Assembly: GCA_015231715.1 (NCBI GenBank)
Contig: JADGBB010000020.1
Location: 1 to 25,099 of the forward strand
Direction: 5' to 3'
From: Candidatus Omnitrophota bacterium
GTDB taxonomy: Bacteria > Omnitrophota > Koll11 > Tantalellales > Tantalellaceae
DNA: 25,099 nucleotides
How positions within the stretch are numbered: position 1 is the first letter of the stretch; each line of letters begins with the position of its first letter. The position numbers and the translations under genes are program-made. The notes beneath the pieces are model-generated. The model did no database searches, was not told the DNA's origin, and was given only the letters and a program-made list of their open reading frames with translations. Below, piece after piece: positions 1 through 9,506 of the stretch.

Positions 1-183
1 AGAAAATCTCTTTTCTAAATGATACCATCTGATCCTCGAGATCACAAAAATGTCGTAGCTGTTAAAGGCTATAATAGACATCCTCAGAGGGAGGTCCTTT
101 TTCATGTTACCATCGGGGTCAAAAAAGAGCAGAAAAATGCCGTTGTTTAACCCTCGTGTCAGAAAAAGAAATAACTGACTCAT
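1..183 (-). CDS. possible hypothetical ORF, open at the window edge
   Basis: An ATG at 181-183 opens 61 codons that run off the left edge without a stop. The peptide begins MSQLFLFLTRGLNNG and contains DPDGNMKKDL; I recognise no family. There is no Shine-Dalgarno sequence before the ATG, and the frame is also open upstream into the preceding lipoprotein gene, so this may be chance. Nothing else is visible in bases 1-214. Confidence 0.2.
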   Translation of the reverse strand, partial: MSQLFLFLTRGLNNGIFLLFFDPDGNMKKDLPLRMSIIAFNSYDIFVISRIRWYHLEKRFS

Positions 184-214
184 CCGTACTTGTAGTAGAT
201 TGGTTAGTTTAATT

Positions 215-460
215 CTAATTTTTCAATGCTTGCTCTTGGGAAGGGCTCATTGTGCCGGTTTGCTGAGTTGCATCTCCCTGATGACTGGCCCGTTCTTTGA
301 GCTTTTCATATTCAGCCTCAGTTATTTTATTTTCCTTGTAGTCCTTTTCGATGCTTTTCATTGTATCTACATACTCTGTCCTTGTGCCGGAAGCTGCTGT
401 CACTATACAGCCGCTTAAAAGAACTGACAAAAAAAACATACTTATTAGATTGATCATCAT
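215..460 (-). CDS. small lipoprotein, SHOCT-like or coiled C-terminus, unknown function
   Basis: An 81-residue predicted outer-envelope lipoprotein. The N-terminus is MMINLISMFFLSVLLSGC, a hydrophobic signal ending in lipobox LSGC with the acylated Cys at residue 18. The mature part is hydrophilic and helical, with the segment DYKENKITEAEYEKLKERA resembling the short 'I-T-x-x-E-Y/F-x-x-x-K' helices of SHOCT-type tails. I chose the ATG at 460 because AAGGAG (467-472) lies 6 bases before it; the frame stays open 20 codons further upstream but without a better ribosome site. It follows the acyl-ligase gene by about 37 bases and is probably the last gene of that operon. Function not known. Confidence 0.75.
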   Translation of the reverse strand: MMINLISMFFLSVLLSGCIVTAASGTRTEYVDTMKSIEKDYKENKITEAEYEKLKERASHQGDATQQTGTMSPSQEQALKN

Positions 461-497
461 GGTATTCTCCTTTAATGTTTTTGCGTATAAAAGTTTT

Positions 498-3230
498 TCA
501 CTTCGCGTTACATTTCTCAAGTTTAAGCTTTATTACTTCGTCCCTGATTCCTAAGGCTATTGCTTGATATTCATCTTTGGCTCCGGTTCTTAGTCCTTCT
601 TTTTTTAGCTCTTCAAAATCAAAAGGCTTTCCAAAAGTTATTTTTATCGGATGAAGACGCGGGAACCGCTTTGTTCTCGGCCAGGATTCGTATGCTCCCT
701 CAATGTATACAGGGACTAGTGGAACATTCAGCTCTTTTGCCAAAATGCCGACGCCTTTTTTAAATTCTTTGACCTCCCCATCTATCGACCTTTCTCCCTC
801 AGGAAAAATACATATGATCTTGCCATTTCTTAAAACATAAGAAGATGCCTGCATTGTTTCCATAAGGCGTGTACCCGGATCTATGGGAATGACCCTGATA
901 AATTTTACAATGTTCTTGATCAATGGAATTTCGAAATAGGCTTTGAAACCTATAAGAAAAAGGTTTTTCCGTAAAATCGCCGGTACAGAAGAAGCCACTA
1001 CAAACCCATCCAAAAAGCTCGCGTGGTTAACGCACAAAATACACTTCCTACCTTTCGGGATATTTTCAGCTCCAAAAACCTGAAGCCGCCAGACGGTCCT
1101 GAATATAAGGCGCATAAACCCTGAGAATATAAACATGCTTAAGATCGCTATCCGTCCCGGCAATAGATTGATCTTTTTTATCACTTCTATAGAGGGCTCT
1201 TCGTTGAGGCTCTCATTCCATGAAGTTTGGCATTTGCCCCGTGGGATCGTACATACTCCGGCCTCTTTAGCTGAAAATATTTTCTCTACCTCCAGCATAA
1301 GCTCTTTGACAGTAGAGACTCGTGTCATCAGTTCATTCTGTATGCTGATATTAAGCGCCGTCTCTAAGCCAGCGGCCAGTTCTACGCGTCCCAGCGAATC
1401 GATACCAAGATCTAACTCAAGATGATCGGCAAGACCTATATGTTTTTTTAACTTCGTTTGATTTTTAAGAGTTTCAATGATCTTTATACCAACACCGGAA
1501 GAGATCAGACTAAGATCCTCGTCGGTAGCCGGGACATCTTCCATCGCGGCTTCTGTCTTATTGCCTTTAAGCGCATCTAAATATTTACTTTTCACTTCAT
1601 ACCTTTTAATTTTACCGAGCCTCGTACGCGGAATATCCTCCTTTGCGATAACAAAACCTTTGACGCGCTTATATGAGGCTATGCCTTCGGATAAGTTTTC
1701 CAGCTCCCACTTTATCTTGCTATTGAGATTGACTTCACCCTTCTTACGGCAATAGTCTGAGTCAGGAACTATCACGGCAGCGAGGCTCTCCCCTTCACCT
1801 AAACCAATAACGCATACTTCCTTAATATATGGACTATCAGCATAATAAGCCTCAATCTCTTCGGGAAATATTTTTTTTCCGGAACTTAAAACTATCAGTT
1901 CTTTTTTTCTTCCTGTCAGGTAAAGATACCCGTCTTTATCAATATAACCCAAGTCTCCGGAGTAAAACCATCCGTCCTTTAACACGCTCAATGTCTCGTC
2001 TCTACGTTTATAGTACCCTTTCATGACATTTGGACCCCTGATCACCACTTCACCCATACCCGTCGCATCAGGCTCGAATATTTTCACTTCTACATCCGGA
2101 ATAACTCTGCCGACAGAACCGATCTTCTGCTTTTTTAGCGGGTTAAATGCTACCCCGGGCGACGTTTCAGTAAGCCCGTAACCTTCGAGTATCGTAAACC
2201 CGAACTTCATGAGAAAAGTCGCCGCTTCCTCGTTTAACTTGGCGCCGCCCGAAATAAAAAATTTTAAAGTTTGTCCGAATGGCTTGTGGATCTTAGAAAG
2301 AACAGGCTTACCAATATTTATCCCGCTAAGCTTTCTTATCTGCCACAATATCCATATCATCCCTAGAAACGGTAACTTGACTAAAAATGGTATTTTATTA
2401 ACCTCTCCCGATATGCGTTTATAAAACATGTAGAAAAGCTGCGGCACACCCGCAAATACGCTTACACCGGCCTCTCTCATAAGGCTCAGCAATTCATCGG
2501 CCTTAAGGCTTGTTGCATAAGTTACCCGTGCCCGGCAAAAAAGAGGCGTGATGAGCGTGACCATAAAAGGAAAAGCATGATGCAGCGGCAATACCGATAT
2601 AAAATTATCTTTATCAGTGAAAAGTTTTAATTTGTCGATACTCTGAAAATTAGAGCAAATATTTTTATGCGTAAGCATTACTCCTTTAGGCTTGCCGGTA
2701 GTACCTGAAGTATAAATAAGTGATGCTGTATCTTCTGAAAATACATCGGGCCATGCGGTGCCTTCGGGCAAGGTAGCTCCCACCTGCATAATGCCGATAA
2801 GGTTCTCCTCTTCAATATCCTTGTCGAGAACGACTATCTTGTTCATCTTGCCATTTATCTTATGAATATTTTTTGCCTGAAAAACGGCATCGGAAACAAA
2901 TATGATCTTTGCGGCGCAGTCACTCGTGAGATTTTCGATTTCGTTTTCGGTGAGCTGAGGATCTAAAGGTACACAGGCAAGGCCTGCGGACATTATGCCT
3001 AAATATATTATCGGCCATTCAGGCCTGTTTTCCATACATATAGCAGCGAAGTCGCCTTTTTTAAAGCCCTCTCTTATGAGAAATGCTCCTATCCTTAAAG
3101 CGAGATCCTTTACCTCTTGATATGTCCATCTCTCCCAGTCGGATCTTTTTTTTATTTGAAGGCATATCCTCTCTTGGAATTGTTCCGAGATCTTGTAAAA
3201 TATTTTATGTATTACCGGATCTTCCGACAT
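498..3230 (-). CDS. acyl-CoA/acyl-ACP ligase - ACP - PlsC acyltransferase trifunctional fusion
   Basis: About 910 residues in three domains. Residues 1-570 are an AMP-forming fatty-acid ligase: ATP motif YTSGTTGKPKG near 177, GYGLTET, YSGDLGY, and a C-terminal lid ending in LGKIKR with the catalytic Lys. Next is an acyl-carrier domain with the phosphopantetheine Ser in LGIDSLGR (about 615). Last is a PlsC/LPLAT acyltransferase with NHASFLD (HX4D, His about 739) and FPEGERS. By family logic it activates a free fatty acid, loads its own carrier, and acylates a lysophospholipid or other acceptor at the inner membrane, like E. coli Aas but with a different domain order. The frame begins with GTG at 3239, but AGGTGA lies 6 bases before the ATG at 3230, so I prefer the latter. 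It starts next to the stop of the GT4-hydrolase gene. Acceptor unknown. Confidence 0.93.
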   Translation of the reverse strand: MSEDPVIHKIFYKISEQFQERICLQIKKRSDWERWTYQEVKDLALRIGAFLIREGFKKGDFAAICMENRPEWPIIYLGIMSAGLACVPLDPQLTENEIENLTSDCAAKIIFVSDAVFQAKNIHKINGKMNKIVVLDKDIEEENLIGIMQVGATLPEGTAWPDVFSEDTASLIYTSGTTGKPKGVMLTHKNICSNFQSIDKLKLFTDKDNFISVLPLHHAFPFMVTLITPLFCRARVTYATSLKADELLSLMREAGVSVFAGVPQLFYMFYKRISGEVNKIPFLVKLPFLGMIWILWQIRKLSGINIGKPVLSKIHKPFGQTLKFFISGGAKLNEEAATFLMKFGFTILEGYGLTETSPGVAFNPLKKQKIGSVGRVIPDVEVKIFEPDATGMGEVVIRGPNVMKGYYKRRDETLSVLKDGWFYSGDLGYIDKDGYLYLTGRKKELIVLSSGKKIFPEEIEAYYADSPYIKEVCVIGLGEGESLAAVIVPDSDYCRKKGEVNLNSKIKWELENLSEGIASYKRVKGFVIAKEDIPRTRLGKIKRYEVKSKYLDALKGNKTEAAMEDVPATDEDLSLISSGVGIKIIETLKNQTKLKKHIGLADHLELDLGIDSLGRVELAAGLETALNISIQNELMTRVSTVKELMLEVEKIFSAKEAGVCTIPRGKCQTSWNESLNEEPSIEVIKKINLLPGRIAILSMFIFSGFMRLIFRTVWRLQVFGAENIPKGRKCILCVNHASFLDGFVVASSVPAILRKNLFLIGFKAYFEIPLIKNIVKFIRVIPIDPGTRLMETMQASSYVLRNGKIICIFPEGERSIDGEVKEFKKGVGILAKELNVPLVPVYIEGAYESWPRTKRFPRLHPIKITFGKPFDFEELKKEGLRTGAKDEYQAIALGIRDEVIKLKLEKCNAK

Positions 3231-3239
3231 ATCATTCAC

Positions 3240-5360
3240 CTAGACTAAAGTTTCTCTGAACCTGTTTAAACATATTTCCATAAATTGATCGGGGAAGTCA
3301 TCAAATATCCTTTCCGCATGGCCTCCGTCTTTAATGATAGATAGCGCCTTGGGTTCCTTCGCCATATGGAACAAACGCAGGCTGTGTTTAGGTTTGATAA
3401 GCCAGTCTTTTTCACCATGCATAAAAAGGACGGGCACAGGTGACACCTTACTGACTATATCTATGGGCTTGATCTTCTGTAATGCGGGACTCCCCATCCT
3501 GACGCCTTTTCCGCGACCCTTGGGACCGAAATTAATAAACAGATCTTTCCACATTTCTTTTTCCCAAAAATGAAAATTTATATTTTTAAGATCCGCGGGC
3601 GAACTCACCGCGATCACGCTGTCGATATTCACATGAGAGCTCGCTTCTATAAGCGTTATAGCCCCGCCGAGAGAAAACCCGATCACGCCAATCTTAGTAT
3701 AGTTATTTTCCTTTGCGTATGCAGCTACGGCTCTGAGGTCATTATGTTCAAGCGCCGTCCAGGTAAAAACATCCTCGCTCTTTCCGTGTCCCCGAAAATC
3801 AAACGATAAAACATCATACTCACTGCTGAAAGAATCGGCTATAGCCTTAAGAAGAACCGTGTCCATATTCGTATAAAAACCATGGGCAATAATAATGACC
3901 TTAGTAAACCCTTTTTTAATATGGTTAAAGGCGATACGTTTGCCGTCTTCGGTCATTACATAATTTTCAGGGTCACACTCTCCCGTAGCCACCGGAATAT
4001 CAGCCTCTACGGTGGTTCCATCGGGTTCTATAACACTAGACACTTCATCTTCTTCGGTCGTATCGACTATCTTTTTAAATTCTGTTTTATTGAATCTTCC
4101 TATAAATATCGCTCCCAAAAGGGAAGTAAAATAATTAATAAAAATGTCCCACTCTGATCTTATGCGCCAAAGCGGGTTATGCTGTGAATTGTTTCTCTTC
4201 CCTACAGAAACGGATTTTTTTGATCTAATATTTTCATATACTGCCAGCATGCGTTCGGCGGAAATATTGATCGAATATTCCCGTGACGTCATCACTGCTT
4301 CACGATCCAGTAACATCTTTTCCTCTTTTGAAAGGGATAAAACCCAATGAAGTGCGCAGGCAAAACTTTCCTGGTCCATTTCCATGAGTAAACAGCCGTT
4401 TTTGCGGTCTTTCACTATATCCCTCGCTCCTGTTGCATCCAATGCTACAACCGGGACACCAGCGGCCATGGCTTCTATCAGGACTATTCCTTGAGTTTCG
4501 CTTACTGAGGCAAATGCGAAAACATCCATCGCTAAATACGCATCTACAAGATCCTGATAATGCAAAACACCTGTCATATGCAGCCTTTTTTCAAGACCCT
4601 CTTCTTTAAATGCGGCTAAGATCATTTTTTCCGAAGGCCCCAATCCGACTATCAGTGCATGAGCCCTTTCATTTTTTTTCAACTCCTCCACCATACAGTT
4701 CGTCAAGAACTCAAGATTCTTTTCGGGTGCTAAGCGCCCTGCATGGCCTATCACTAAAGCATCTTCCGGGATTCCGTTCTTCTGACGAAATATCTTTCTA
4801 TCACCTATTGAAAAACGCGCAAGGTCAACCCCGGTCGGAACGATATCTATCGGCGTCTTTACACCCCTTTTAAGCAGTATTTCCTGAACGCTTTCACATG
4901 GGGCTATAACTTGATCCGCTAAATTGGAGTATCCCGCGGCAAGCTTGACGACAAAGCGTTTCACTCCCTCGTTTTGTACGGGCCAAACATGCACATACTC
5001 CTCGAACATTGTATGATAAGTAAAAACCAGCGGGACAGCGTACTCCCGGCTTAGTCTTAGCGCAAGATCTCCCATAAAAAACGGACAATGGCTATGGATA
5101 ATGTCCGGTGCAAATTCTTTCATCAGCTTCGTCAAAAGCCCTGAAGACGGAAAATTAACAGAAAAGACAGTATTCCCGAATTTCTGAAAAGCGGGAATTC
5201 GTATAACACCGGGTTCCTCGGTCGGCATATCTTTAAAAGCCGGAGTAACAATTAATACCTCATGCCCCAGAACTTTAAATTCTTCGCTGAACGAATACAC
5301 CGATTGCTCTAACCCGCCAACGATCGGAAAATATGTATTAGTCATCATGAGTATTCTCAT
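3240..5360 (-). CDS. GT4 glycosyltransferase fused to an alpha/beta hydrolase
   Basis: A 706-residue fusion. Residues 1-385 are a GT-B family 4 glycosyltransferase: GGLEQSV near 15, PTGVDL, GRLAPEKN, and the nucleotide-sugar E-x7-E pair in SETQGIVLIE (Glu288/Glu296). This resembles PimA or diacylglycerol glucosyltransferases. A linker of about 80 residues, rich in acidic and polar residues, leads to an alpha/beta hydrolase (470-706) with a complete triad: GFSLGG (Ser563), HGEKD (Asp652), GGHAERI (His681). Start ATG overlaps the upstream stop as TAATG, after AAGGGTG. A paralogous single-domain GT4 lies at 15304-16569. Between two PlsC-containing genes, it plausibly glycosylates a membrane lipid and hydrolyses an ester on the same or a related substrate. 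Sugar and lipid are not deducible. Confidence 0.92.
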   Translation of the reverse strand: MRILMMTNTYFPIVGGLEQSVYSFSEEFKVLGHEVLIVTPAFKDMPTEEPGVIRIPAFQKFGNTVFSVNFPSSGLLTKLMKEFAPDIIHSHCPFFMGDLALRLSREYAVPLVFTYHTMFEEYVHVWPVQNEGVKRFVVKLAAGYSNLADQVIAPCESVQEILLKRGVKTPIDIVPTGVDLARFSIGDRKIFRQKNGIPEDALVIGHAGRLAPEKNLEFLTNCMVEELKKNERAHALIVGLGPSEKMILAAFKEEGLEKRLHMTGVLHYQDLVDAYLAMDVFAFASVSETQGIVLIEAMAAGVPVVALDATGARDIVKDRKNGCLLMEMDQESFACALHWVLSLSKEEKMLLDREAVMTSREYSINISAERMLAVYENIRSKKSVSVGKRNNSQHNPLWRIRSEWDIFINYFTSLLGAIFIGRFNKTEFKKIVDTTEEDEVSSVIEPDGTTVEADIPVATGECDPENYVMTEDGKRIAFNHIKKGFTKVIIIAHGFYTNMDTVLLKAIADSFSSEYDVLSFDFRGHGKSEDVFTWTALEHNDLRAVAAYAKENNYTKIGVIGFSLGGAITLIEASSHVNIDSVIAVSSPADLKNINFHFWEKEMWKDLFINFGPKGRGKGVRMGSPALQKIKPIDIVSKVSPVPVLFMHGEKDWLIKPKHSLRLFHMAKEPKALSIIKDGGHAERIFDDFPDQFMEICLNRFRETLV

Positions 5361-6817
5361 TATTCACCCTTTAATTTTATTAGTTCTTTTCTGGCCGCTA
5401 TGCATATTGCTTCGTAACTATTCTCAGCACCCATGGAAAACCCTTCTTTTTCCAGATCTTTTGCAAGAAGCGGCTTGCCGAATTTTACCCGGATCGGGTG
5501 ACGTTTGGGTTTGCTTCTAGTACATGGCAAAGCCTCAAAAGCCCCATGAATCGAGACAGGCACGAGCTTTGCATCTGTCTCTTTAGCCAAAACCCCGAAA
5601 CCTTTTTTGAAATTTCCGACCTCGCCTGTAACACTGCGCAGTCCTTCAGGGAAAAAGCACAGACCTTTACAGCGTTTTAATACTAAAAATGCGCTCCTGA
5701 GCGCTTCCAGAAAATGCGTTGAAAAATCAAATGGAATAAATCTTTCCATTTTCAAGATATTCCTTAAAAGAGGAGATTTTGTGTACGGCCTAAAAAAATA
5801 CGGTATAAAGAGAAAGTAAAAAAGCTGTAACCCGCGCCTGCGCGGAAGACATGCCGCAATTGCCGGCCCGTCAAGATCGCTCGAATGGTTGGGAAAGAGG
5901 ATATACGCGCCTTCTTTAGGAATATTCTCCTCGCCTTCACCCTTAATATTGAAAAAGAATCTCATAAGGAGACAATCCAATGCGGTTATACTGAACCTAA
6001 GGAGCCAGGCGAAAAAACCTTCGCTGAACTCAAGCGCTCCCAAATGCTCTTCTTTCGGGAGAACCTGTAAATGTTTTTTCCAGTAGTCCTTACTTAAAGG
6101 TATAGATCTATCATCCGAAGTGATCTCCTTAGATCCGCGTAGCGCAGAAGTTACGCCCACAATAAGATCCCTAACAATAAAAGCCCGCGAGATAGCCTCA
6201 TCCTTTATATCCCGGCCAAAAGCTAACTCTAGAGATGATGCGAGCTCTATCCTTCCTAATGAATCAATGCCGAGATCCAGCTCTAAAGAATCCTGAAGAA
6301 TTATCCGCCTTTTAATGCCGCTTATCTCCTTTAAACATACAATGATCTTTTTGCCGTTCTCTCCTTCGATCAACAGACTGTCCGATGGCGTAAGCTTTCC
6401 CTTAACAGGAAGAGCACCTTCTATCCCTACAGCCACCCTTGGTGCATATATTTTCTTCACCGCGGCCCTGTTCACTTTACCACGTATATTATGCGGCAAG
6501 TCCTCCAGCGCGATCGTAAACCCTTGAAGTCTTTTGTAGTCGGGTATTTCCGTTGAGACATTATCAAATCTTTCCTTGATCGCTGAATGAAGATTTATCG
6601 ATGCATATTTCCTGAAATTTTCTAGGTCCGGCTGAATGATGGCCCAAAGTACTTTCGATTTCTTTTTACCGTCCCTACCTGAAACAGTGAATACGCACAT
6701 TTCTTTTATCGGAGCAGATTTTGTATAGAACTCCTCAATCTCCACAGGATTAATTTTCTTCTTCAGGTTTAGCGAAATATAATCCTTAAATTTATCTACA
6801 ATAATATTTTTCACCAC
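5360..6817 (-). CDS. AMP-C lid domain - ACP - PlsC acyltransferase (ligase core missing)
   Basis: 485 residues, paralogous to the C-terminal half of the 498-3230 product. Residues 1-125 match only the C-terminal lid of an AMP-forming ligase: KKINPVEIEEFY aligns with KKIFPEEIEAYY of the paralog, and RGKVNR keeps the lid Lys (114). The large ATP-binding core is absent. Then come an ACP with Ser186 in LGIDSLGR and a PlsC domain with HSSDLD (His311, Asp316) and FPEGLRS (Glu391). It cannot activate fatty acids alone; its carrier would have to be charged in trans, perhaps by the neighbouring ligase. Start is GTG at 6817 (a second GTG follows), overlapping the upstream gene's stop by 7 bases, after GGAGGAG. 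The open frame shows no upstream ligase remnant, since a glycosidase-like gene sits there. Confidence 0.9.
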   Translation of the reverse strand: MVKNIIVDKFKDYISLNLKKKINPVEIEEFYTKSAPIKEMCVFTVSGRDGKKKSKVLWAIIQPDLENFRKYASINLHSAIKERFDNVSTEIPDYKRLQGFTIALEDLPHNIRGKVNRAAVKKIYAPRVAVGIEGALPVKGKLTPSDSLLIEGENGKKIIVCLKEISGIKRRIILQDSLELDLGIDSLGRIELASSLELAFGRDIKDEAISRAFIVRDLIVGVTSALRGSKEITSDDRSIPLSKDYWKKHLQVLPKEEHLGALEFSEGFFAWLLRFSITALDCLLMRFFFNIKGEGEENIPKEGAYILFPNHSSDLDGPAIAACLPRRRGLQLFYFLFIPYFFRPYTKSPLLRNILKMERFIPFDFSTHFLEALRSAFLVLKRCKGLCFFPEGLRSVTGEVGNFKKGFGVLAKETDAKLVPVSIHGAFEALPCTRSKPKRHPIRVKFGKPLLAKDLEKEGFSMGAENSYEAICIAARKELIKLKGE

Positions 6818-9084
6818 TTCTCCTCCAAATTTAAATTAAAAGAATTCGTCCCCGGTTCGACTCTGATCATTTTAAAACCGGGCAAAAGAATATCAATTAC
6901 GGGTTCTTTGCTGAACCAACTTCCATGCCACTCGATAAGGATATTTTGCTTTGTCGGCTTTATGGAAATTTTGATATCCCCAAAGCTTGTCGGCGCCGGC
7001 CCGAAAGATATCGTTTGTTTTTTATCGAGCCATATACTGGGAATACCGGAACATAAGATGAGTCCCTCTCCTTCTTCCCGCACAAAACAATTTCTTATCA
7101 CAAGAACCCACTCAGCCGCGGCCCATACGTGCTGACCGTCTCCCATGCACCCTCCGCCGGTACGCGGATGAATAGCCTCCGGCCATTGTCCAGTTGGCGA
7201 AGCCAGTTTAGCAACCGCTTCGATCAAAGCGAAATATCTCTCATCCCCGGCACGCAAAAGCACCTGGGCCATATGTAATGTAAGATAAGGATTGATCCCC
7301 GAATGTGTCATATCATGAAAAAATCCTCCGTGAACTAAACAATTTTTCATTAAATATTCAACGGTGTCTAAAACCCTTGGATCGTTAGAGCCAAAAACCT
7401 GAAGCGGATAGCTCCCTGCCAATGACCCGATAGCCCCTGTATCCATTCGCCGATACGGTGAAGCCGGCATTGCAGGTCTTTTTAGCCGTTCCTCAACTTT
7501 TTTTAAACTTTGATCAATACATTTATGTACTGACGCAGCTTCCTTTTCAAAATTAACAGCTTCATCATTATCTTTATAAGCATCGCACAAAAATGCCGCG
7601 GACCTTAATCCGGCGACGGCCCAAAAATCGTCCCAATAATAATAATCGTTAAGCCCCAAATGCTCGGCGCTGAATCCCGATGGTAATAATCCTGCATGCG
7701 GTGATACAATATCACCTGACAATAGTTTTGTTTGTATCCATTTCCCGGCTTTTTTGATCGAATCTTTCCACTCCTCAGGCGGAACATTTCCGCTCATCCG
7801 GCAATATTCGCGCATGATCCACAATGCCTCTCCGTTTGAATCCCATTCTCCTTCCTGAGAAAGAAAATATCCTAGTATCGTCTGGCGAGTGCGGAAATGA
7901 TCCAAGGCCCGCCGTACACGGTTTTTTAGCCCTACACATAATAGACCCTTCAGAATAAAAGCAGCATCCCGAAACCAGAACCTTCGGTAAATATATGGTC
8001 CGGGATAAACTTCACCGGGAGAATGCAAGATCATTGTGCGGATAGCGGCATCGTAAAGAAACTTGAAATGTTCATCGGGTATCTCAAGTAAACAGGCGCC
8101 TTCTAAACTTTCCTTCCAAGCACTCTCGGCGGAAACATTGAGATCAATGCCGGATACTTTTTCTTCATTGTTTTTATTCAATGGCACCGAAACTGTTATT
8201 TCTTTCGATTTGCCCTCTTCCAAAACGTATATAGCCGCAGAGCTGGCCATACCGACTTTACATGTGATCTCTTTTTCATTTTCCCCGGAAAACAAACGGC
8301 TGTAAACATCTCCTCTATGATAGTCCGAGAATGCATACAGGTCCGGTTCCGTATCTAAAAAAGCGCTATGCTTATGGTTTATATACCACCCGGCCTGATC
8401 TTCAAGAAGAGCGATATTATCAATAAAACTAATTCCTTCCGGATTATACGGCCTTATTGAAACTACCAGATGCGACTTTACGGAAGATGTTCCCTTGATC
8501 TTGATCTCGCAAAGTGCAGCCCCGGCTTTTCCGATAACCTGAGTCAGAGATTCCAGCTTCAGCTGATAAGTGTCTGATACCGTTATCATTCGCGGATTAC
8601 CATCTATAAGCATCTTTTGTGATATTCCTGAACTGCGGCGCGACGGAATAATCGGCTCTCCCTTTTCCGGGATGATCCATGCGTCAATAGACCAGCTGTC
8701 GTAATAAGGCGTAACAAGACCGCGCGGATCAATTATGGGAAATTCCTCGCCGTCCGGAATACCCAAAGCCGTCCAATTCCTATGAGTTAGATTTATTTGG
8801 GTCAGAGAAAAAGCCCGCGGAATGAAAGCTTCGTTCCTTGGATCATATTGACGCGCTACCCAATAAGGCCATATCCAATCAAGATTATGCTGAATGGCTA
8901 AACTATTGATAAGCCCCCGAGCGTGTATGACAACTCCCGAGCGCACCAGTTCCAAAGGAGCCGTAACTTCCGAGGGCTGCGAAAATCTCTGCAATTGGTT
9001 AAGTAATTTGATCGGATCTAAAAAACCTTTCTTACGTGCGGTGTATCTTAATAAATATCTCCACGGCAGCCATTTCAACCACAT
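6811..9084 (-). CDS. six-hairpin glycosidase-like protein (GH15/trehalase-like fold)
   Basis: 757 residues without a signal peptide, so probably cytoplasmic. The N-terminal half is beta-rich. The C-terminal half (about 340-690) has the alpha/alpha toroid pattern of GH15/GH63/GH37-type enzymes: YRRFWFRDAAFILKGLLCVG, EWDSNGEALWIMREYCR, DYYYWDDFWAVAGLRSA, and a late GQWPEAIHPRTGGG. These acid-rich motifs could supply the catalytic acids, and the natural substrate would be an alpha-glucoside, but I cannot assign the bond. ATG at 9084 follows GAGG by about 8 bases, 16 bases after the GtrA gene. It overlaps the acyltransferase start. In this lipid operon it may trim a glycolipid headgroup or a storage sugar; that is inference. 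The best alternative is a non-catalytic or glycoside phosphorylase-like relative. Confidence 0.75.
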   Translation of the reverse strand: MWLKWLPWRYLLRYTARKKGFLDPIKLLNQLQRFSQPSEVTAPLELVRSGVVIHARGLINSLAIQHNLDWIWPYWVARQYDPRNEAFIPRAFSLTQINLTHRNWTALGIPDGEEFPIIDPRGLVTPYYDSWSIDAWIIPEKGEPIIPSRRSSGISQKMLIDGNPRMITVSDTYQLKLESLTQVIGKAGAALCEIKIKGTSSVKSHLVVSIRPYNPEGISFIDNIALLEDQAGWYINHKHSAFLDTEPDLYAFSDYHRGDVYSRLFSGENEKEITCKVGMASSAAIYVLEEGKSKEITVSVPLNKNNEEKVSGIDLNVSAESAWKESLEGACLLEIPDEHFKFLYDAAIRTMILHSPGEVYPGPYIYRRFWFRDAAFILKGLLCVGLKNRVRRALDHFRTRQTILGYFLSQEGEWDSNGEALWIMREYCRMSGNVPPEEWKDSIKKAGKWIQTKLLSGDIVSPHAGLLPSGFSAEHLGLNDYYYWDDFWAVAGLRSAAFLCDAYKDNDEAVNFEKEAASVHKCIDQSLKKVEERLKRPAMPASPYRRMDTGAIGSLAGSYPLQVFGSNDPRVLDTVEYLMKNCLVHGGFFHDMTHSGINPYLTLHMAQVLLRAGDERYFALIEAVAKLASPTGQWPEAIHPRTGGGCMGDGQHVWAAAEWVLVIRNCFVREEGEGLILCSGIPSIWLDKKQTISFGPAPTSFGDIKISIKPTKQNILIEWHGSWFSKEPVIDILLPGFKMIRVEPGTNSFNLNLEEKW

Positions 9085-9100
9085 AATTTAAACCTCGCTG

Positions 9101-9505
9101 TTAAAGCATCTCGGCCGGAGAGGCCCTGAAAACCCACCATTTGAAGCACACATATGTAAATACTCCGGTCAATCCTGAGGCTATCACTAAAGCCGTCCAT
9201 ATTGAACCTGGAAACAAGTTGAGAATAACTTGATTAGTAAAAACATTCACTCCTAAAGCTGAAAAATTAATAATAGCGTACCGGCCAATTTCAGATACTG
9301 ACTGCTTTTTGTTTTTAAATATCCAATATTTGAAAAGTACATATCCTAAAGTACCGGCAAGTGTAAAAGAAATGGCTTTAGATACGCTGAAAGGGAAAAA
9401 ATGAAATAAAATGTAATAAATACTGAAGTCTGTCGTATTGATAATAGTCCCGGCGATCAAAAATAGGATCAGCTCTTTTTTAGTGCTTTTCTTTTTTTCC
9501 GTCAT
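9101..9505 (-). CDS. GtrA family membrane protein
   Basis: 134 residues with four predicted membrane helices (about 12-34, 42-64, 77-98, 103-126) and basic ends, the GtrA/DPMS-associated layout. The hallmark NTTDFSIYYILF in helix 1 and the matching W/F-rich ends of helices 2 and 4 (FKYWIFKN, FKWWVFR) are typical. Family members help move polyprenyl-linked sugars across the inner membrane or anchor sugar transferases. AAGGAG precedes the ATG; the patatin stop is one base upstream, so translation is coupled. Next to a GT4 fusion and a glycosidase-like protein, a role in flipping or presenting a glycosylated lipid is likely but not proven. Confidence 0.88.
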   Translation of the reverse strand: MTEKKKSTKKELILFLIAGTIINTTDFSIYYILFHFFPFSVSKAISFTLAGTLGYVLFKYWIFKNKKQSVSEIGRYAIINFSALGVNVFTNQVILNLFPGSIWTALVIASGLTGVFTYVCFKWWVFRASPAEML

Positions 9506-9506
9506 A

